Assembly (NCBI GenBank): GCA_013397795.1
Contig: VZTJ01000764.1
Coordinates: 1,502,258 to 1,566,257, forward strand
DNA length: 64,000 bases
DNA from: Orthonyx spaldingii
Lineage: Eukaryota; Chordata; Aves; Passeriformes; Orthonychidae
Direction: 5' to 3'
Program-made: the position numbers and the translations under genes
Notes under the pieces: generated by a model
What the model was told of the DNA's origin: nothing
The model's database searches: none
Seen by the model: only the letters and a program-made list of their open reading frames with translations
Part shown: piece by piece, positions 1 through 13,600 of the stretch
Position numbering within the stretch: the first letter of the stretch is position 1
Layout of the letters: each line of letters begins with the position of its first letter

Positions 1-1085
1 TACAAACCCCAACAGGAGGTAAAATTTGCATAAAGAAAACAAGAAAGAAGGAAAGAAGATGAATCATTCTAATCAAATCTAAATCACCCAGCAAAGTCCC
101 ATGGCTTAGGATTTCTGTCAGGGGATGTATGTGAGCAGGAATCTGTCAGAAGCCATGGCTGCAGAAAGCACAATAGTCCTGTTGCTGGTGGAGGGGCAGT
201 GGTGTTCTGCTGCTGGGAAAGGTGAGTGGAAGCACTGTCAGAATTATGTAAGCCCCTCTGTTTCCATGGCTGTAGGATGAGCCTCAGTTCTGGCTCTTCC
301 AGACTACATTTTCCACACCAACCACACGATCTCAAGACATTCACCAGTGACCAGTTCCTTGTGGCATTGCCCCTCGCTGTCTCTTCATCTTTGCCTGTGT
401 AATACCCTCCCAATATCCTCTGAGCACAGTTTTCTAATTAAAGCCACCTCACCCTCTGAAGTATAAATTTACTCAAATAACTGTGTTCTATGGTTTCTAT
501 CTCATTTATCCATACCCCAGAGCATGCTTACCAGTACATCTACTTGGCAGCTGTATGTACATTTTAAAATTAATATCAGAAAAATAATAGCTGAGGCAGG
601 AGATTGTGCTGGCAAAACTAAATAAGAAGAATTAAGAACTCACAGGACATTGTGACAGACTTTAAATTTTGCTATCATATATTTCATAGTACAAAAATCA
701 CCTAGAATTAAATCCAAGAATACAGTAGTGACTTAATCTGTTTAGCTACCTGATCTAAGTGTCGAAACCACTAATTTTAAGGCTAAAGAAAATACTTTTA
801 CTTAAATAAATTGTTTTAGGACCTGCTTTGTTCACTGGTTAAAATAAATAAATAAAGATAAACAAATAAAAACCATACTTTATTTCTTGCTTGAAATCCT
901 CTGGTTTCACCCTGGATCTGGCTATACCTTCCTCTGCAAGATTGAACAGCTAGTTACAACTGGACCACTGCTCATGCTAAGGCTTTAGCCTTCTGGATAA
1001 AATGAGAAGGCTGAACTTCTGGGTCCTTTCACAGTCAGCTGTTGTGAATCATTATATTGTGAAGGGATAAGGTGAAGCTAAAAAA
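1..1085. other. AT-rich intergenic DNA, nothing recognised
   Basis: No exon, RNA gene or recognisable repeat family was found. Open frames here are short and lack convincing splice contexts. The sequence is AT-rich, with short A-runs near 840-870. Confidence 0.5.
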
Positions 1086-1087
1086 AC

Positions 1088-1345
1088 ATAGAATCATAGA
1101 GTCATAAAATCATAGAATATCCTGATTTGGAAGGGATCCACAAGGATCATCCAAGTCCAACTCCTGACCCTGCTCAGAACACTCCAAGAATCACACCATG
1201 GGCCTGAGAGCCTTGTCCAAATGCTTCCTGAACTCAGACAGACCTGGTGCTGTGACCACTGCCATGGGGATCCTGTTACAGTGTCCAACCACAATGTAGA
1301 TAAGTAAAAGTTGATTTCTGAAGATCATGACTGAGAGGTTCTCTA
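1088..1345 (-). mobile_element. CR1 LINE, 5'-truncated 3' end
   Basis: The left edge is the CR1-type terminal repeat, read here as repeated AGAATCATAGA/AAATCATAGAA words. It is followed by the usual 'TTTGGAAGGGATCC...AAGTCCAACTCCTGACC' type sequence. Read on the minus strand, part of the CR1 ORF2 C-terminus is visible (PGLSEFRKHLDKALRPMV). The element is therefore in reverse orientation and heavily 5'-truncated. The right edge, near 1345, is approximate. Confidence 0.8.
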
Positions 1346-1393
1346 AGGAAAGAGCAGCTGCTCCTTCCATCCCTATTCCTGTACCATGTGTGG

Positions 1394-1640
1394 TGTAACA
1401 CACACAGTCTTGGTTCACTGAGGTGGCTGTGGCTGCAGAGCTCCTTTCTGTCCCATTCTCACCAAAGCTGGCTCCAACCTATTTCCTAACCGAGGCTGAT
1501 GGGCCCTTGCTCCCCCATAAACTGCTGACACACCCCTGCAGCAAAATCCTTGCTTGACAAGGGTGTGATATAAGCATACCAGACACATCAAGCACGTTAA
1601 CCCAAAGTTCAGAAGTACCTGGAACAAAAGCCCCAGGAAT
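1394..1640. repeat. Unclassified dispersed repeat, possibly an LTR fragment
   Basis: This GC-richer block sits in AT-rich surroundings. A stretch of about 37 bp near 1541-1577 (core CTTGCTTGACAAGGG, then TGATATAA) recurs with few changes at about 27,746-27,783. Two separate copies imply a dispersed repeat. The gene-poor content and lack of coding homology suggest an LTR or a non-autonomous element. I cannot name the family, and the edges are approximate. Confidence 0.4.
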
Positions 1641-1699
1641 GTCAGTCTGCGTCATCTGTGTGCATAAAACACGTCACAGGAAAGGGGCATCTTCTTGAT

Positions 1700-4600
1700 T
1701 TCTTAGCAGCCACAGAACCATGCATCACACCACTTCTTCAAGTTTATACACAAAGCACACCTTTACTGAACATACACATCAGCGTGCCACATTAGACCCC
1801 GAGTCACCTCTCACTGACATCAACAGAAAGAGTATTTTGGGTTCGATAGATCACATAAAAGTATCCAGGTTTGCGCACTTTGACGTGGAGTCCCATTCCA
1901 GTGATATCCATCCAAGCTAACATTGCACTTGGTCATTTTGTCAAAAACTAAAATCTGGAATGAGAACCTCAGTGAGGAACTGAAAGCCATAGCAAATGTA
2001 AAGGAAAGCTGTCTAATATGGGAAGTAGAATTCTGAAGCCTCATAACAAAAACATTGCTATGCCATTTAAAGACGGCTTTTCCTTTTAGCAGTATTTCCA
2101 TTCCTTTCAAGACTCTTCAGCTGGAAATAAATGAAACTTTTTTTTTCAGGGATGTTTCCATCTAATTTTCAAAGGCCAGCTAAATTTCTAGACGGAAATA
2201 ATTTATTTTGGAATAACTTTTGGAATATACTGTTTCTCAAATAGGCAACTTCCCTGATACTTGTGCTTGCAGTGCTTCTCATACATCAGGATCTGCCCTG
2301 AACTGGATTACTGAGCACTGTTACAGAACAAGCAATAAATAAGAACAGCAGCTTACTTCACAAGTACATTTTCACTTTAGATACATAACTATATAAATCA
2401 TGGCTTTATGGTTCTTGTAGAGAGAGGATTAACTGGAAAATTGAAATCCTACTCTGGGCACTAAAACAATCATGCATTTTCTTTTGGTGTCCGAGCCCCT
2501 TCTGGGAACTGATGCAATCTCATTACGATTCCATAAAGCTTTAGAGTTTTTTATAAAGCATCAAAATTGCTGTTAAGTGATCCAGCACTTCCTTGTATTT
2601 CACACTATTTGTGACACTTCACACAGTATCTGATCCCCAGTAGCGCACCCACAAGAGAGGAGAAACAGCATTTGTGCCATAGGCTTGTATAAAAATTTGG
2701 CATCTTCCTTAGAGGGAAACTTGGTTACATCTCTGCAGCGGATCAGAGCTGAAACTGCAGTGATCACTGTCACAACCAGAACAAACATATGAGGCTATCA
2801 CACCTCAGGCACAGAGAAAGCACTTTTAGATCAGAATAAAGTTCAATTTCCAATTACGTTTCTCCATACATAATACCGTATCTATCTCCTAAAATAAAGC
2901 CATTAACAGGGCAGCAGTGCCAACTCTATGAAAATAATTTCCAGAATCAACTGCCATTTTCTGCCCTGACACTCCAACTTTAGACTAGAATCTTGTGCAT
3001 CTTTCAATTGCTCTAATTCAAAACAGGAATGAATGAGACAATTTTGCCTTGTTATGGTCACAATAACTTTATTTTCAGAAAACTATTGTTTCTAGAACAA
3101 TGTTTATGAGCTCTTGCAAGAAAGCATAACATCTCAAAGTTTAAATATAATAAATCAGAATATTTCTCTGGTTAAGTTTGTCTCTGACAGTTGCCATTCA
3201 GTACATTTGTTCTGCGCATTTTTGATAATTAATATTGTGCTGCATCTTGAATTTTGCACTATTTTCTCAGAAATTCCAACATCATGGAAGGTTTCTCAGT
3301 TCCAGTGCTTGCTTCCAGGACAATTTATTGTGGACAAAGTTCCTGGAATGAAGTGCCCATCTCTTGATGTTAAGGAGAAAGTTGTCGTTGTCTTCAACAA
3401 GCCCAGAATTTCATTTTTGTCTCCTCGGAAGAAGAAATATTGGTTGCACCTGGCAAAACTTCAGTGCACTGGTCTGACTTTAGGAACCAAAGTGGCATTG
3501 CATGACACCAAAGATCCATGTGGCCTAATATTCTCCACAAAACACTGGCACAAAAATTCTGTACAATAATGCTTTATCCTGATTTCCTGTCATCTAACAT
3601 TGTCCTCTTCAGAAGATTCCTAGGGTGTATGCTCTTTTCTGTGTATTTAGTTACTCTAAGCTCTTTTCCATGAAATTGTCCAGGCTTTCTCTGAGCCCGT
3701 GATAAATTCCCTGGAATCCAGCAGCCATAATGTCCTGGACAAGGGCGTTGACAAGTCTACAATCAAACATGCAATGTACTGCTTCCTCCTGTCTGAACTG
3801 TGGTTCCATTATTTTCATTCAATACTCCTACTTCTTTATTTATATAAAGGGACAGAGAGAAGTCCCTATTTTTTTCTCCAAGCTTGCTGTGATTTTGTGG
3901 CTCTCACCCCAAGGGTTTCTTCTGGCCAGAAGATTCACCAATTACACAACTCTTCCTTGTATAGAAGCCATTTTACATTTCTGATCCCTGTTTGCGTTCC
4001 CTGAACCTGACCATGCCAAACCCTGACCCTCCCAAAAGGGGTAACACCAATTTGGGGCCCATTAGGGGAAGTCCACACAACCTTTCCCTACACTCATCAA
4101 TTCATCTGCCCTGGATTCTCTCTGACATTCTGTTGACTGATCATTCAGACCTGTTCCTTCCACCATGCCCCCCAGACAGGTGTCACTTTTACTACCATGA
4201 ATAACCTACTACCTCTGCACACTTTGTGATGTTTATGTCCTTGTACAGATGACATGAAAAAGAATCCCCAGCAGCAATCTGGTGGGAATGCATCAAGGAC
4301 AAAGTTTGCTTTGGCTATGGGTTTTAATATACTGTGGACTTCAAAAGGCAAGATTTCTCCTTGTAATTCCATGTCCTTGACTTTGTTTGCCTTTGTTTCC
4401 ACCATATAGGCAAACATGCCATTGGGAAAATGCCAGAGAGGAGTGTTGTATATAACATATGAAACAAGAAAACATGAAAGGACTGGGCTGATTGTGCATA
4501 GAGAAGGCAAGAGTGAGAAAACTTAATGGTCTTCCAGCTTGTCAAAGATTGGAACAAAAATGACGGCAGCAAACCATTATTCATGTCCACTGAGGACAGG

Positions 4601-7600
4601 ACAGAGAGTAATGAGCACAAATTGCTGCAAAGGAGAAAATGCTTAATTATCCAGGATAATTAAAAATCTGAAAAGATTTTCTGGAAAACTGGGCTTGACA
4701 CTACTGAGGGTTCTGAAAAAAAACCTCAAGTATCTGCTAGGAAGTATTTCAGATGTGTTTTTCATCTCAGCTTAGGGCAGTGGATGGAAGGTAGTTAAAC
4801 AAGCAGGTTTGTCTGAACTCATCATCTTGCCAGTGAGGAAATATGAGAGAAGCGTTCAAATTTCCATGCTTAAGAGAAGGATTTAGGCCACCTGTGAACA
4901 TGACCTGGTTTCCAGAAGTGCTGGACTTCTTCAATTCTTACTACATACAAACAACACGTAGGCACTCAGAGTCTTTAACATGCTGGACTTTTCTCTTGCT
5001 GTGACAGCAACCTAAACTCCACCTTCAGCTACACAGGAATTAACCATTTTTTCACTAATATTGTTCAAATAGGCAATTCATTTTACCTGTGACATGGAAA
5101 CATATGATTATGTCATCTTTTGGCTTATGTGGTGTTTGTGGCTAAGGAAGAAAGTGTTTTACACACCTTAGCTTCTGAATCAGAAGGGGGTTGTGGTGAC
5201 TGGCTTGTAGAGGAGGTTTTGTTACTTTTCTCATTCTGCTAGAACTCTCGAGCTTAAAGCCCCTTAAAAAGAGAAGGTAACCTTCTTTTTATTGATCAGT
5301 AGCTTCTGTGGTGTGGGGAAGCAGACAGAAAGGATATCTCTGCCTTTGTGGGTGTATGACATAATTGATGCCAAATGGAAAACACACAGATCGTGCTGAA
5401 TGCTAAATAAACAAGGACTGAAAACCTCTGTACCTCCCAAGCACTTGTCAGTACGAAGACAGGAAAATACAATTATTTCTGTTTTGAATACCCAGACAAT
5501 GCAGACACTCAACCTGGATATCTGTATGTTTATGTGATAATGATGAGTAAAAAAACAGCTGTAAATTTTAGACATTGCCATAAACAAAACACAGATAATG
5601 CAGAGTATCTCTGCATTGTGCACAGGATACCACAAGATGCACAGGGCTCCTCTCAGAGACTGGGATTCAGTGCAAGGAAGCTGGAAGTTTGCAATACCTG
5701 CATTTGAACATCTGCAGTTTCAGGGGTGGGGTAGATCTTTTAGATGAGAAGTTCAGATGAGGCGGAGGAAAAAAAAGTGCAGTCAGAAGCAGAGTCAAAT
5801 ATTCAGACCATGCAAACTGGAACAATGCCACTGAAGTCAATCAAGCTCTGACAACTTGCAAAAGCCAAAGTGCAACTCTAGAATATTGTCTGAGCACAAT
5901 TGTTATGTATTGTGCTGTCTCCCTTTATCAAAGCAGAAACTGCTCACAGATGCAGAGAATTTATTACCTCTGAAACAAACACACTTCTATTGGCTTTGAG
6001 AAGATTTTGGACAAGTGCATATTCTAAAACTGCGAGAAACCAGCAGGCTGTTTCTGAATCAGTACTTTTTTTTGGTAAATTAAAACTTCTGACAAGTATT
6101 AATGAAAGTCTGCAACGTTCCTCTGCTTCAGCAAGCAAGCTGGATGGTCCGAGAGCTGTGATACAATTAAAGTATGTGAAATGAAACCTGTCTTCCAGTT
6201 CATCTGTCAGTTACTGAAGCAGCATGAAAAAGGTCTAAGCTCCTGAAAATGAACATGCCGTAGATATAGTTATGCAAATGAAAGTCTACCTTTTGGGAAA
6301 GACAGGTTAATCCTTCGGTTGACTTCAACCATTAAACTGAAAAGCTATCTTGAATTTTTTTTCCCATTTCACTAAAGCTGGAAGTTGTGGATCTGATAGA
6401 AGGCAGGGTCCCTGACAAGATATTAATCTCTCTCATAAATGTAATTGTGTTGACATAATATTTTCAGATTTCTGCAAAGCATTTCACTCAATGCCATGTT
6501 AACAATCTGTTTTTTAAATTTTGGCACTACCTACAAATTAATGTTGTCTTTATCAAACTGGTTGAAAACATCTAAATTATGGTTAATGAAGTCACCAACA
6601 CACAAGGATGTTAGCAGAATGAAGAAAAAAAAAATAATCCTGGATGATGTTATTCCACATAGTTGCAAATTGTTACAAGTGGAAAGTCAGTATTAAGTTT
6701 GGAAGTGGCAGATTTTTATCAGACACTTAGCCAAAGCAATTAACAATTATAAACAATTAGTTCATTATTGATGCAGAAATGGCTTTTATTTAATGGCAAG
6801 AAAAAGATGCTTCTCCTCTGAAAGACCAGAAAGGACCTTTGGGAAATCAACTTCTAAATTTCAGCATAAGGCAGGCTGACAAAATTCTCTGGTTTCAATC
6901 ATGACTGACACAAGGTGCTTTAGAAAACCTGCATTGTCTTACAATTGCCAGTGATCACTCCATCAAACACTTCATAAATTGCTCTATTGACTAGTTGTCC
7001 TCATTTGTTTTCGTAAAAAACAAACACGTACTCACTCAAAATGCAGCAATCATCCTCATATGTAGCCTAAATGGAATTACATCGAAACCCCCAACCTGGC
7101 CGTGCTGTTTGCCTGCTCGCCAGGGGAGCCCTGGCTCAGGCAGTGGTGTGGAGCAGAGGTGTGGAACAACCACAGGGCCGTGCACAGCAGCCTCCGTGAC
7201 TTTCTCCACAGGAGCCCCTCGCACTCTTGCTGCCTTCTGCAAGGCAAAATAAATGGGAAGGGATGAATCCCATGCTGTGGGACTATTGCATGTTGCTTCT
7301 TGAGAGGATAGTGTCACATTGCAGGAAAAAAATCCGTTACTTTTCCTTCCCCTAGTGCCATAACCCAGCACACATGGCCAGGAAGTACAGAGCTCTCATG
7401 GTAATAATTGGTTTTGCCACTTACATAGGCATGCTTTTTTCTTTGCTTGTTACACAGGCAGAAGAACTAAAGGACTGAGGATATTAGAGTCAAAATATAT
7501 GCTTGCTCTTAATAGAGGAACATGTGCCAAAGGAGTATAAGCTTTTCAACTGCTCTAAATTATATGAATAACTTCTCTAAAAGATGTGTAATCCACTAAA

Positions 7601-10600
7601 ATCCAAAATCTATATACTCACCTCAGAGAAGAAATGTACTGTTGTAAGACATCCTTTTTACATAAGGAAATAACAAATATCTGATAATTAAATACATTAA
7701 CAATATAGAAATTGTCACTGAGAACTTATTGACTGAGCCTCAAGATTGCAAAACCAGCATGCAAAAGTGAGAGGCTCAAAAGCCTAGAAGAAAGAGCCAA
7801 CACAGTTATGTTAATAACTATAATAACTATTGACAGAAGTGAAGAATTTTGTATTGAACAGAGATTTTCTAGGTTTTTAACCCAGCTTGTCAGAATTGAC
7901 AACAATTCTATTACTACACAGCATTATCTCGTGAAATGTCTGTTGTTGAGTTTGAACCTCACTCATTTGACTTTTCTGTTGCGCATAACAACAAAAAGGA
8001 TATTTATTTAAAACTCCAAATACAATTTTGGTCTTTTTGATACCAAGTTAGAAGAAATAAATTACATTCTTTTAAACTATCATATTTGCATAGTTATTAA
8101 TGGACATACGTAAGCACTCTGCATTTTTTAAACTGGCTAAAAGCAACCATAAAACAATGTACATGCATTAAAGCATATTACTGAAAATTACATTTAACAT
8201 TTCAACCATAAAAAAATCCTTAAACTCAATGCAGAAGAACTATAGTGATCTAATGTGCCAGCACTGTGAGTGTTCTTTTATGAAATCTTTAAACATTCTC
8301 CAGAGGTCAAAGTCTTTAGCATAAATCAGAAGTACATTTGGTTTTACATTGATCTTCAGCAAAGCTGGTTATCTACAAGACAGTACAGTCTAAAGCCTTA
8401 AGAAGAGTTCAAATATTCCAGAGACATCATTTATTGACTGGTTAAATAGCAACAAAAAACTTGTCATGCTCGTTGCCTCTCTGAAATTGTGATGTACTTA
8501 GACTTGCATAGGTTGGTTTCCAAAGCTCTTATGAATTTAATAGGCCGCATTTCTGTCAGTTGTAAACTACTGCCTGAGCTGATTTTTGGCACATTGTTCT
8601 GAAATCCTGATAATTTGGCTGGGACAGAATACAATGAATGGTAAAATGGATGAATTACCAGAAAGGCAACTGCTCATAACAGATTAATGGGTATGCCTAA
8701 TATTTTTGTAACCTTAAGGCCTCTCAATGCATATAAAGTGTCAGCAACCTATTTTTGCCACATGTTTTTTCTCTGAAACCCCTTATGGGAGCGGATTCAG
8801 CCTTGCTGTTGAAACTCCTTTGTCAGAATAGGAGATATTAACACACATACCCAAGTCTTTCCTCAGGGGTCTTGTGTCAGACAAAAAAAGACAGAGGTGA
8901 TACAACAGCAGAGAGCAAAACATGCCACAAAATGTTTGCAATTGCCCATTTGGTCAGTAGCTCACACAGCTATCAGACACTATCCTGGAATCTTTAAGGC
9001 CTTTTGTATGTGTTATTTCATGGATCTGCCAAACAGCCTTTTTAAAGAACATCTGACAGAGGTCTGATGAGAAGCCAAATGATTTCAGGTATATTCCAGT
9101 CAGGAGGTTGAAAACTGTATTTTTGAAGCATCAAAGGAAAAGCAATAGATTTACACATCTCATTTTCAACACAGTGAAATCCTCATCAATATCATGTTCT
9201 CAAAGCTGTCTTTACGGCATTTCTTTCTTCTTGAAGAAAGCCTCCCTATGCATTTTCAGTATACCAGTATGTTTTCTGCCCCTCCCCACTAAATTCAGGC
9301 AAGCTACATGCCTAGGGAGAAGGGAGCTTTTGGCTGGATTTGCTGTGTTTGATTAAGAAACCACTCGTCTCAAAACTGCTGCTGCTACCACCCTTCACAT
9401 CTTAAGTATTCCCAAATTCCGTGGCACACAGAGAACAATCACTTTGGTGTGCTGACCACTCTGATGTCATGCCACTTACTAAACAGCCCACTCTGATGAA
9501 CATTGAAGAGAACACATAGTCTGCAAGGAGATAAAAAAATAAACTCTCAATAAGCAGAACTGTTTGATGGCTTTCAGTCAAACTCTTTATTCCACCATTT
9601 CCATAACAATCTAAGTATCCACACTGGTGTGTTTCCTCTGGCAGCAGCCACTTTGAAATAAGGGCATTGAAATGGGATACTTTGCTGTAAAGAGGTATTC
9701 TCACAAACAGGTGGGAGAAGATACAGGACAGCACTTAGACGTATAACTGGTATACAAGAGTTGTGAAAGGCTGTGATCAGCTTGGAGCTATTAAAGAAGT
9801 CTTAAAATTGGAGCTTCCAAATCATATTATGCTTGTGCTCATCAGCTGGGAGTCATTTAGGGTGAGCTTGGTGATACTAAATGTTTTGGAGATGTTTGTT
9901 GAAATAAGCACCATGGCAAATGTATCCATTCTGGATTTAAAATTGATGAGGGGGACAATTAAACACACCTGCTATGAAAGCACGTGGAATAAGCACTGTG
10001 GGATGGGAAGTATAGTTAGGATTTAGGGCATCTCAGTATCTTCCTGGCTTGGAGGGAATAAGATGCTGGGTACATGAGCTCTCCCTTGAAATAGCCTTTA
10101 CAAAAACAGGTTGTACTTCCCCATGTCCTGAGCACTCGACTGATAATATTTATAAAAAGCTTTGAGATTGTTAAAGCACAGAGGAAATGGAAATGCAACT
10201 TAGGGGCTAACCTTCTTGTAGGCTTTCTTTGTGAGGATCCAGAAGTGCTGTGTAAGTGCTCATGATTATTACTCATCAACCCTTACGAAAATAATTCAGG
10301 ATTTGGCCAGTTTTGAAGATGAGGAAAAGACAAAGGTTAGGCTTGGTTTATATTCCACTAATAATGGTGTAAATAGAGCTTAACAGGAATACGATGCCCT
10401 TCATGTAACCAGGATGGCTCTCTATCAATGTTGTTATGCAAGCCAACATTCAGACAAAATCAAGAGCACAGTGGAAACAATGAAACATTTAGGCCTGGAT
10501 TTCTTCCCCGTAATTTCAGAAAGAAGGATTCTCAAATTAGCTGGCCAAAATTAGTTACAATTCATTATGTAACACATGCAAACAAAAATTTGCTTTTCTT

Positions 10601-13600
10601 TTCTATCTTGGGCTGAAAAATCTGGTTTTATGTACATGAAACCAACCTGCTATGCTCATTACTATTGTTTTTTATTTTTAATTCTACCTGACCCTACCCA
10701 TACTTTCTCTCCTGTTCTGTTATTATACAGAAAGGAGCTTGGCTTTTCTACAAGAGAAGTAATTTCCTTTTGTACCCTATTTGTGTTAAGACCCTCAAAT
10801 CCATAGCTGAAACACTTCCAGTTGACTAAGTAGCTAAAAGTAAATAATGTATCCTAACCAACTCTCTCATCACACACACAAAAAAAAAACCTATAAGACA
10901 TTGATGTAGGTGAAGACTGGTATCAGTGCAATATCTTTATTGGTACACCATACTATCATTTTGTCCAAAGGTGAATAATGCAGGTTTCTTACAGACTGAA
11001 TATGCATATCTGGTGACCTGCTTGAGCAGATAATCTGCACCATTTCCTATGACAATTCATTAGAACTACAGCTTCAGATTTTTCTAGTCAGGGCTGAAGT
11101 AAAAAGCAGACTTTGGCTGTCAGGGGTGCACAGCTGTGGGACAATATCATACCTGAAAACTGAAGGAGAAACAAATTCAGAACTAGTGAAGACCTGGGGA
11201 TTTCAAAAGCATTGCCCATCATCTCCGCTGGAGCTCTTTCTTAGAGAAGTATTATTAGCAAACTGAGTATAAACTGATGCAAATCATTCTACGAAACTAC
11301 TTGCAAGACATGAACCATCAGATGTGGCTGTAAAATCTGCAATTGCAATTTAGGTTGAAGGGTTCTTTGATTGTAATTAAACTCTAATTCCAACACAGGA
11401 AAGGCGAATTGTCATGTTCTCCACATGGTATTTAATTTTCAGATGCTGTTCCTTCACCTTTTTCCTCTGGAGGCAAGACTCTGGAGTACAAATTATCAAA
11501 AGAGAGCTATAATTTTGGATCTGACATAAAAAAATATGGGTGACTCATAGACACTATGCATCTGTTATCACAACCCTAAATACATGATTATCTAGTAGAT
11601 TGAACTTAGAGTTCAGAAGAGAAAGCTGCAGTTTCTCCTTTGAATTACATTTTAGGTTTGGTAAATAATCACAGGCACACTTTTTCAGTTTATTGCTACA
11701 ATCAAAGTAAAGCATAAAGCACTTGGCAAGTGGCAGGTGTCTTTTAAAGAATAAAGATGATGTGGGGGTGAGAGCTAAGACCCAGGAATTTCACAATAGG
11801 ATAGAAAACAGATCCAATGTTTCAGTAAAGTACTGAAATTGCTGCAAAGCCTGTAATACAGCCTCAAAAGTGAGATTCAGAAATCAAGGCAAATTTTCTA
11901 AGACAAATAAGAAATGGGAGTGTTGACAGGGATGGCAGGACTCTACTTTTCAGAGTTCTTAAAGAATCAGTCTTGGAACTGATGTCAGCTAATGTTTTTA
12001 ATAATTACATCAACCAAAAGAAAATTACGTCAGTGAACTTTCCCAGTGACACAAAATTTAATGAGAATATGTAAGTACATCAGATGTGAAGCACAGTGTG
12101 ACTTTGAGGAAACAAGCAATACAAATTTCACACAGAACACAAATTCAAGTTCACCAAGTATGATTTTGTGGGCAATGACAAAAATTTGCAAAATTTTCTG
12201 AGCTGTAAACCATATAAAAATAAACTGACAGTGTGGAACTAGCTAGGATATGTACTTGGCAGTACTTGTGGAAGTAAATCCGGTTTTTAATATTCTAGTA
12301 ATTATTATTGATATAATTTAATATATTTATGTTCTAAAGCAGTAACAGAGCTTCATACACAGTGATTAGTGTTTCGATCTAGTTTTGTAACAGGAAATGG
12401 TAACTGCAGCATTTATAATGACAGTTCATAACTATTTTTTGACTTATTTTCTTTGGAAATAAGACAGATAATATCACCTGTCTTCCCGAGTGAACTGTGG
12501 CATTATTGGTCATTTTTCTGTCCAAGAAGAAAGAAGAGTTGACATTTTAAAGATGATTATGCTCTTACTGTCATCACAAAAAAATAGATGGCCAGACAGA
12601 GAATGAAGTTTCTTGAAGTATGAAACCTCTGATCTCAAACAGAAAATTTGCAAGGCAGAAAGACCTCAAAAAACTCTCCAGCTGCAGGAAGAGCTTTATG
12701 TAGGACTTACTCTCAAAGAACCCAAGGCTGCAGCCCTGGAGAAACATCCCTCATTTTGCAAAAGATACGGTCAATATGGTAAAATACAAGACTTACAAAA
12801 TCAGTGTATCAGTCATGCAAAATTGCCACTAAGAGGTGAGTGCTGGTGCTCATTCCTGATGAAACGGACAGACTTCTGAAGCATTTGGCTGTGTGAAACA
12901 CAGAAAATTATTATTTGATCCTTACTTGGATGAGGGCATTTCAATGTTTTAGTGCCTTCCAGGGAAACAGTAACAGCAGAGTGAAAATGTCTGTGATATA
13001 TCAACATGTTCACTGCTGTGCCTATTTGTATTTTGTGTTTACGTGTTTTGCATGCTGCTTTCTCCTAAACATTGAAAGTTAGAGACCTGCCCGGGGCTCT
13101 TCTTTTCTTCCCACATGGCACTGGAAACAAAATATGGCAGGGAGGGTAGGAGAATGCCTAAATTTTCTGTTATCTGATTTAATATTTGCACTGCTGCTGA
13201 GTTACAGTGTTTGCCAAAGAACCGCAGCTACTGTAAATTATACAATGCAGTGGGATTTATTTTTAATTATTTTTAGTTGTAAATGGTACAAAGCTAGGAA
13301 AAAGGATTCTGTGAAGTGTATTCTGATATCTGAATAGAGAGAAACCAGTTAAAGAAAGAAATGTATATCCTAATTTTGTAAGTGAAAAAGATGGACAGGA
13401 AGGGTCAGTAAGAGCTTCTACAGCCCAGAAAACATGAAAAATAATGAGCCAAGTTAATACTTGAGTACCTTCTAAGCAATGAAACAGCTTTCAAAGTTAC
13501 AGGACAAATGACTACCCAAACCAGAGACTGGGGTTACCAGGTAGCTTTTTGGTAAAGCTAAACCAAGCCACAGAAGGATGCAACCTCTGTTAACTCTCTG

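Noticed and set aside
4145..4620. Two overlapping minus-strand frames of 98 and 121 codons
   Set aside because: No recognisable domain, no splice context and no matching exon nearby.
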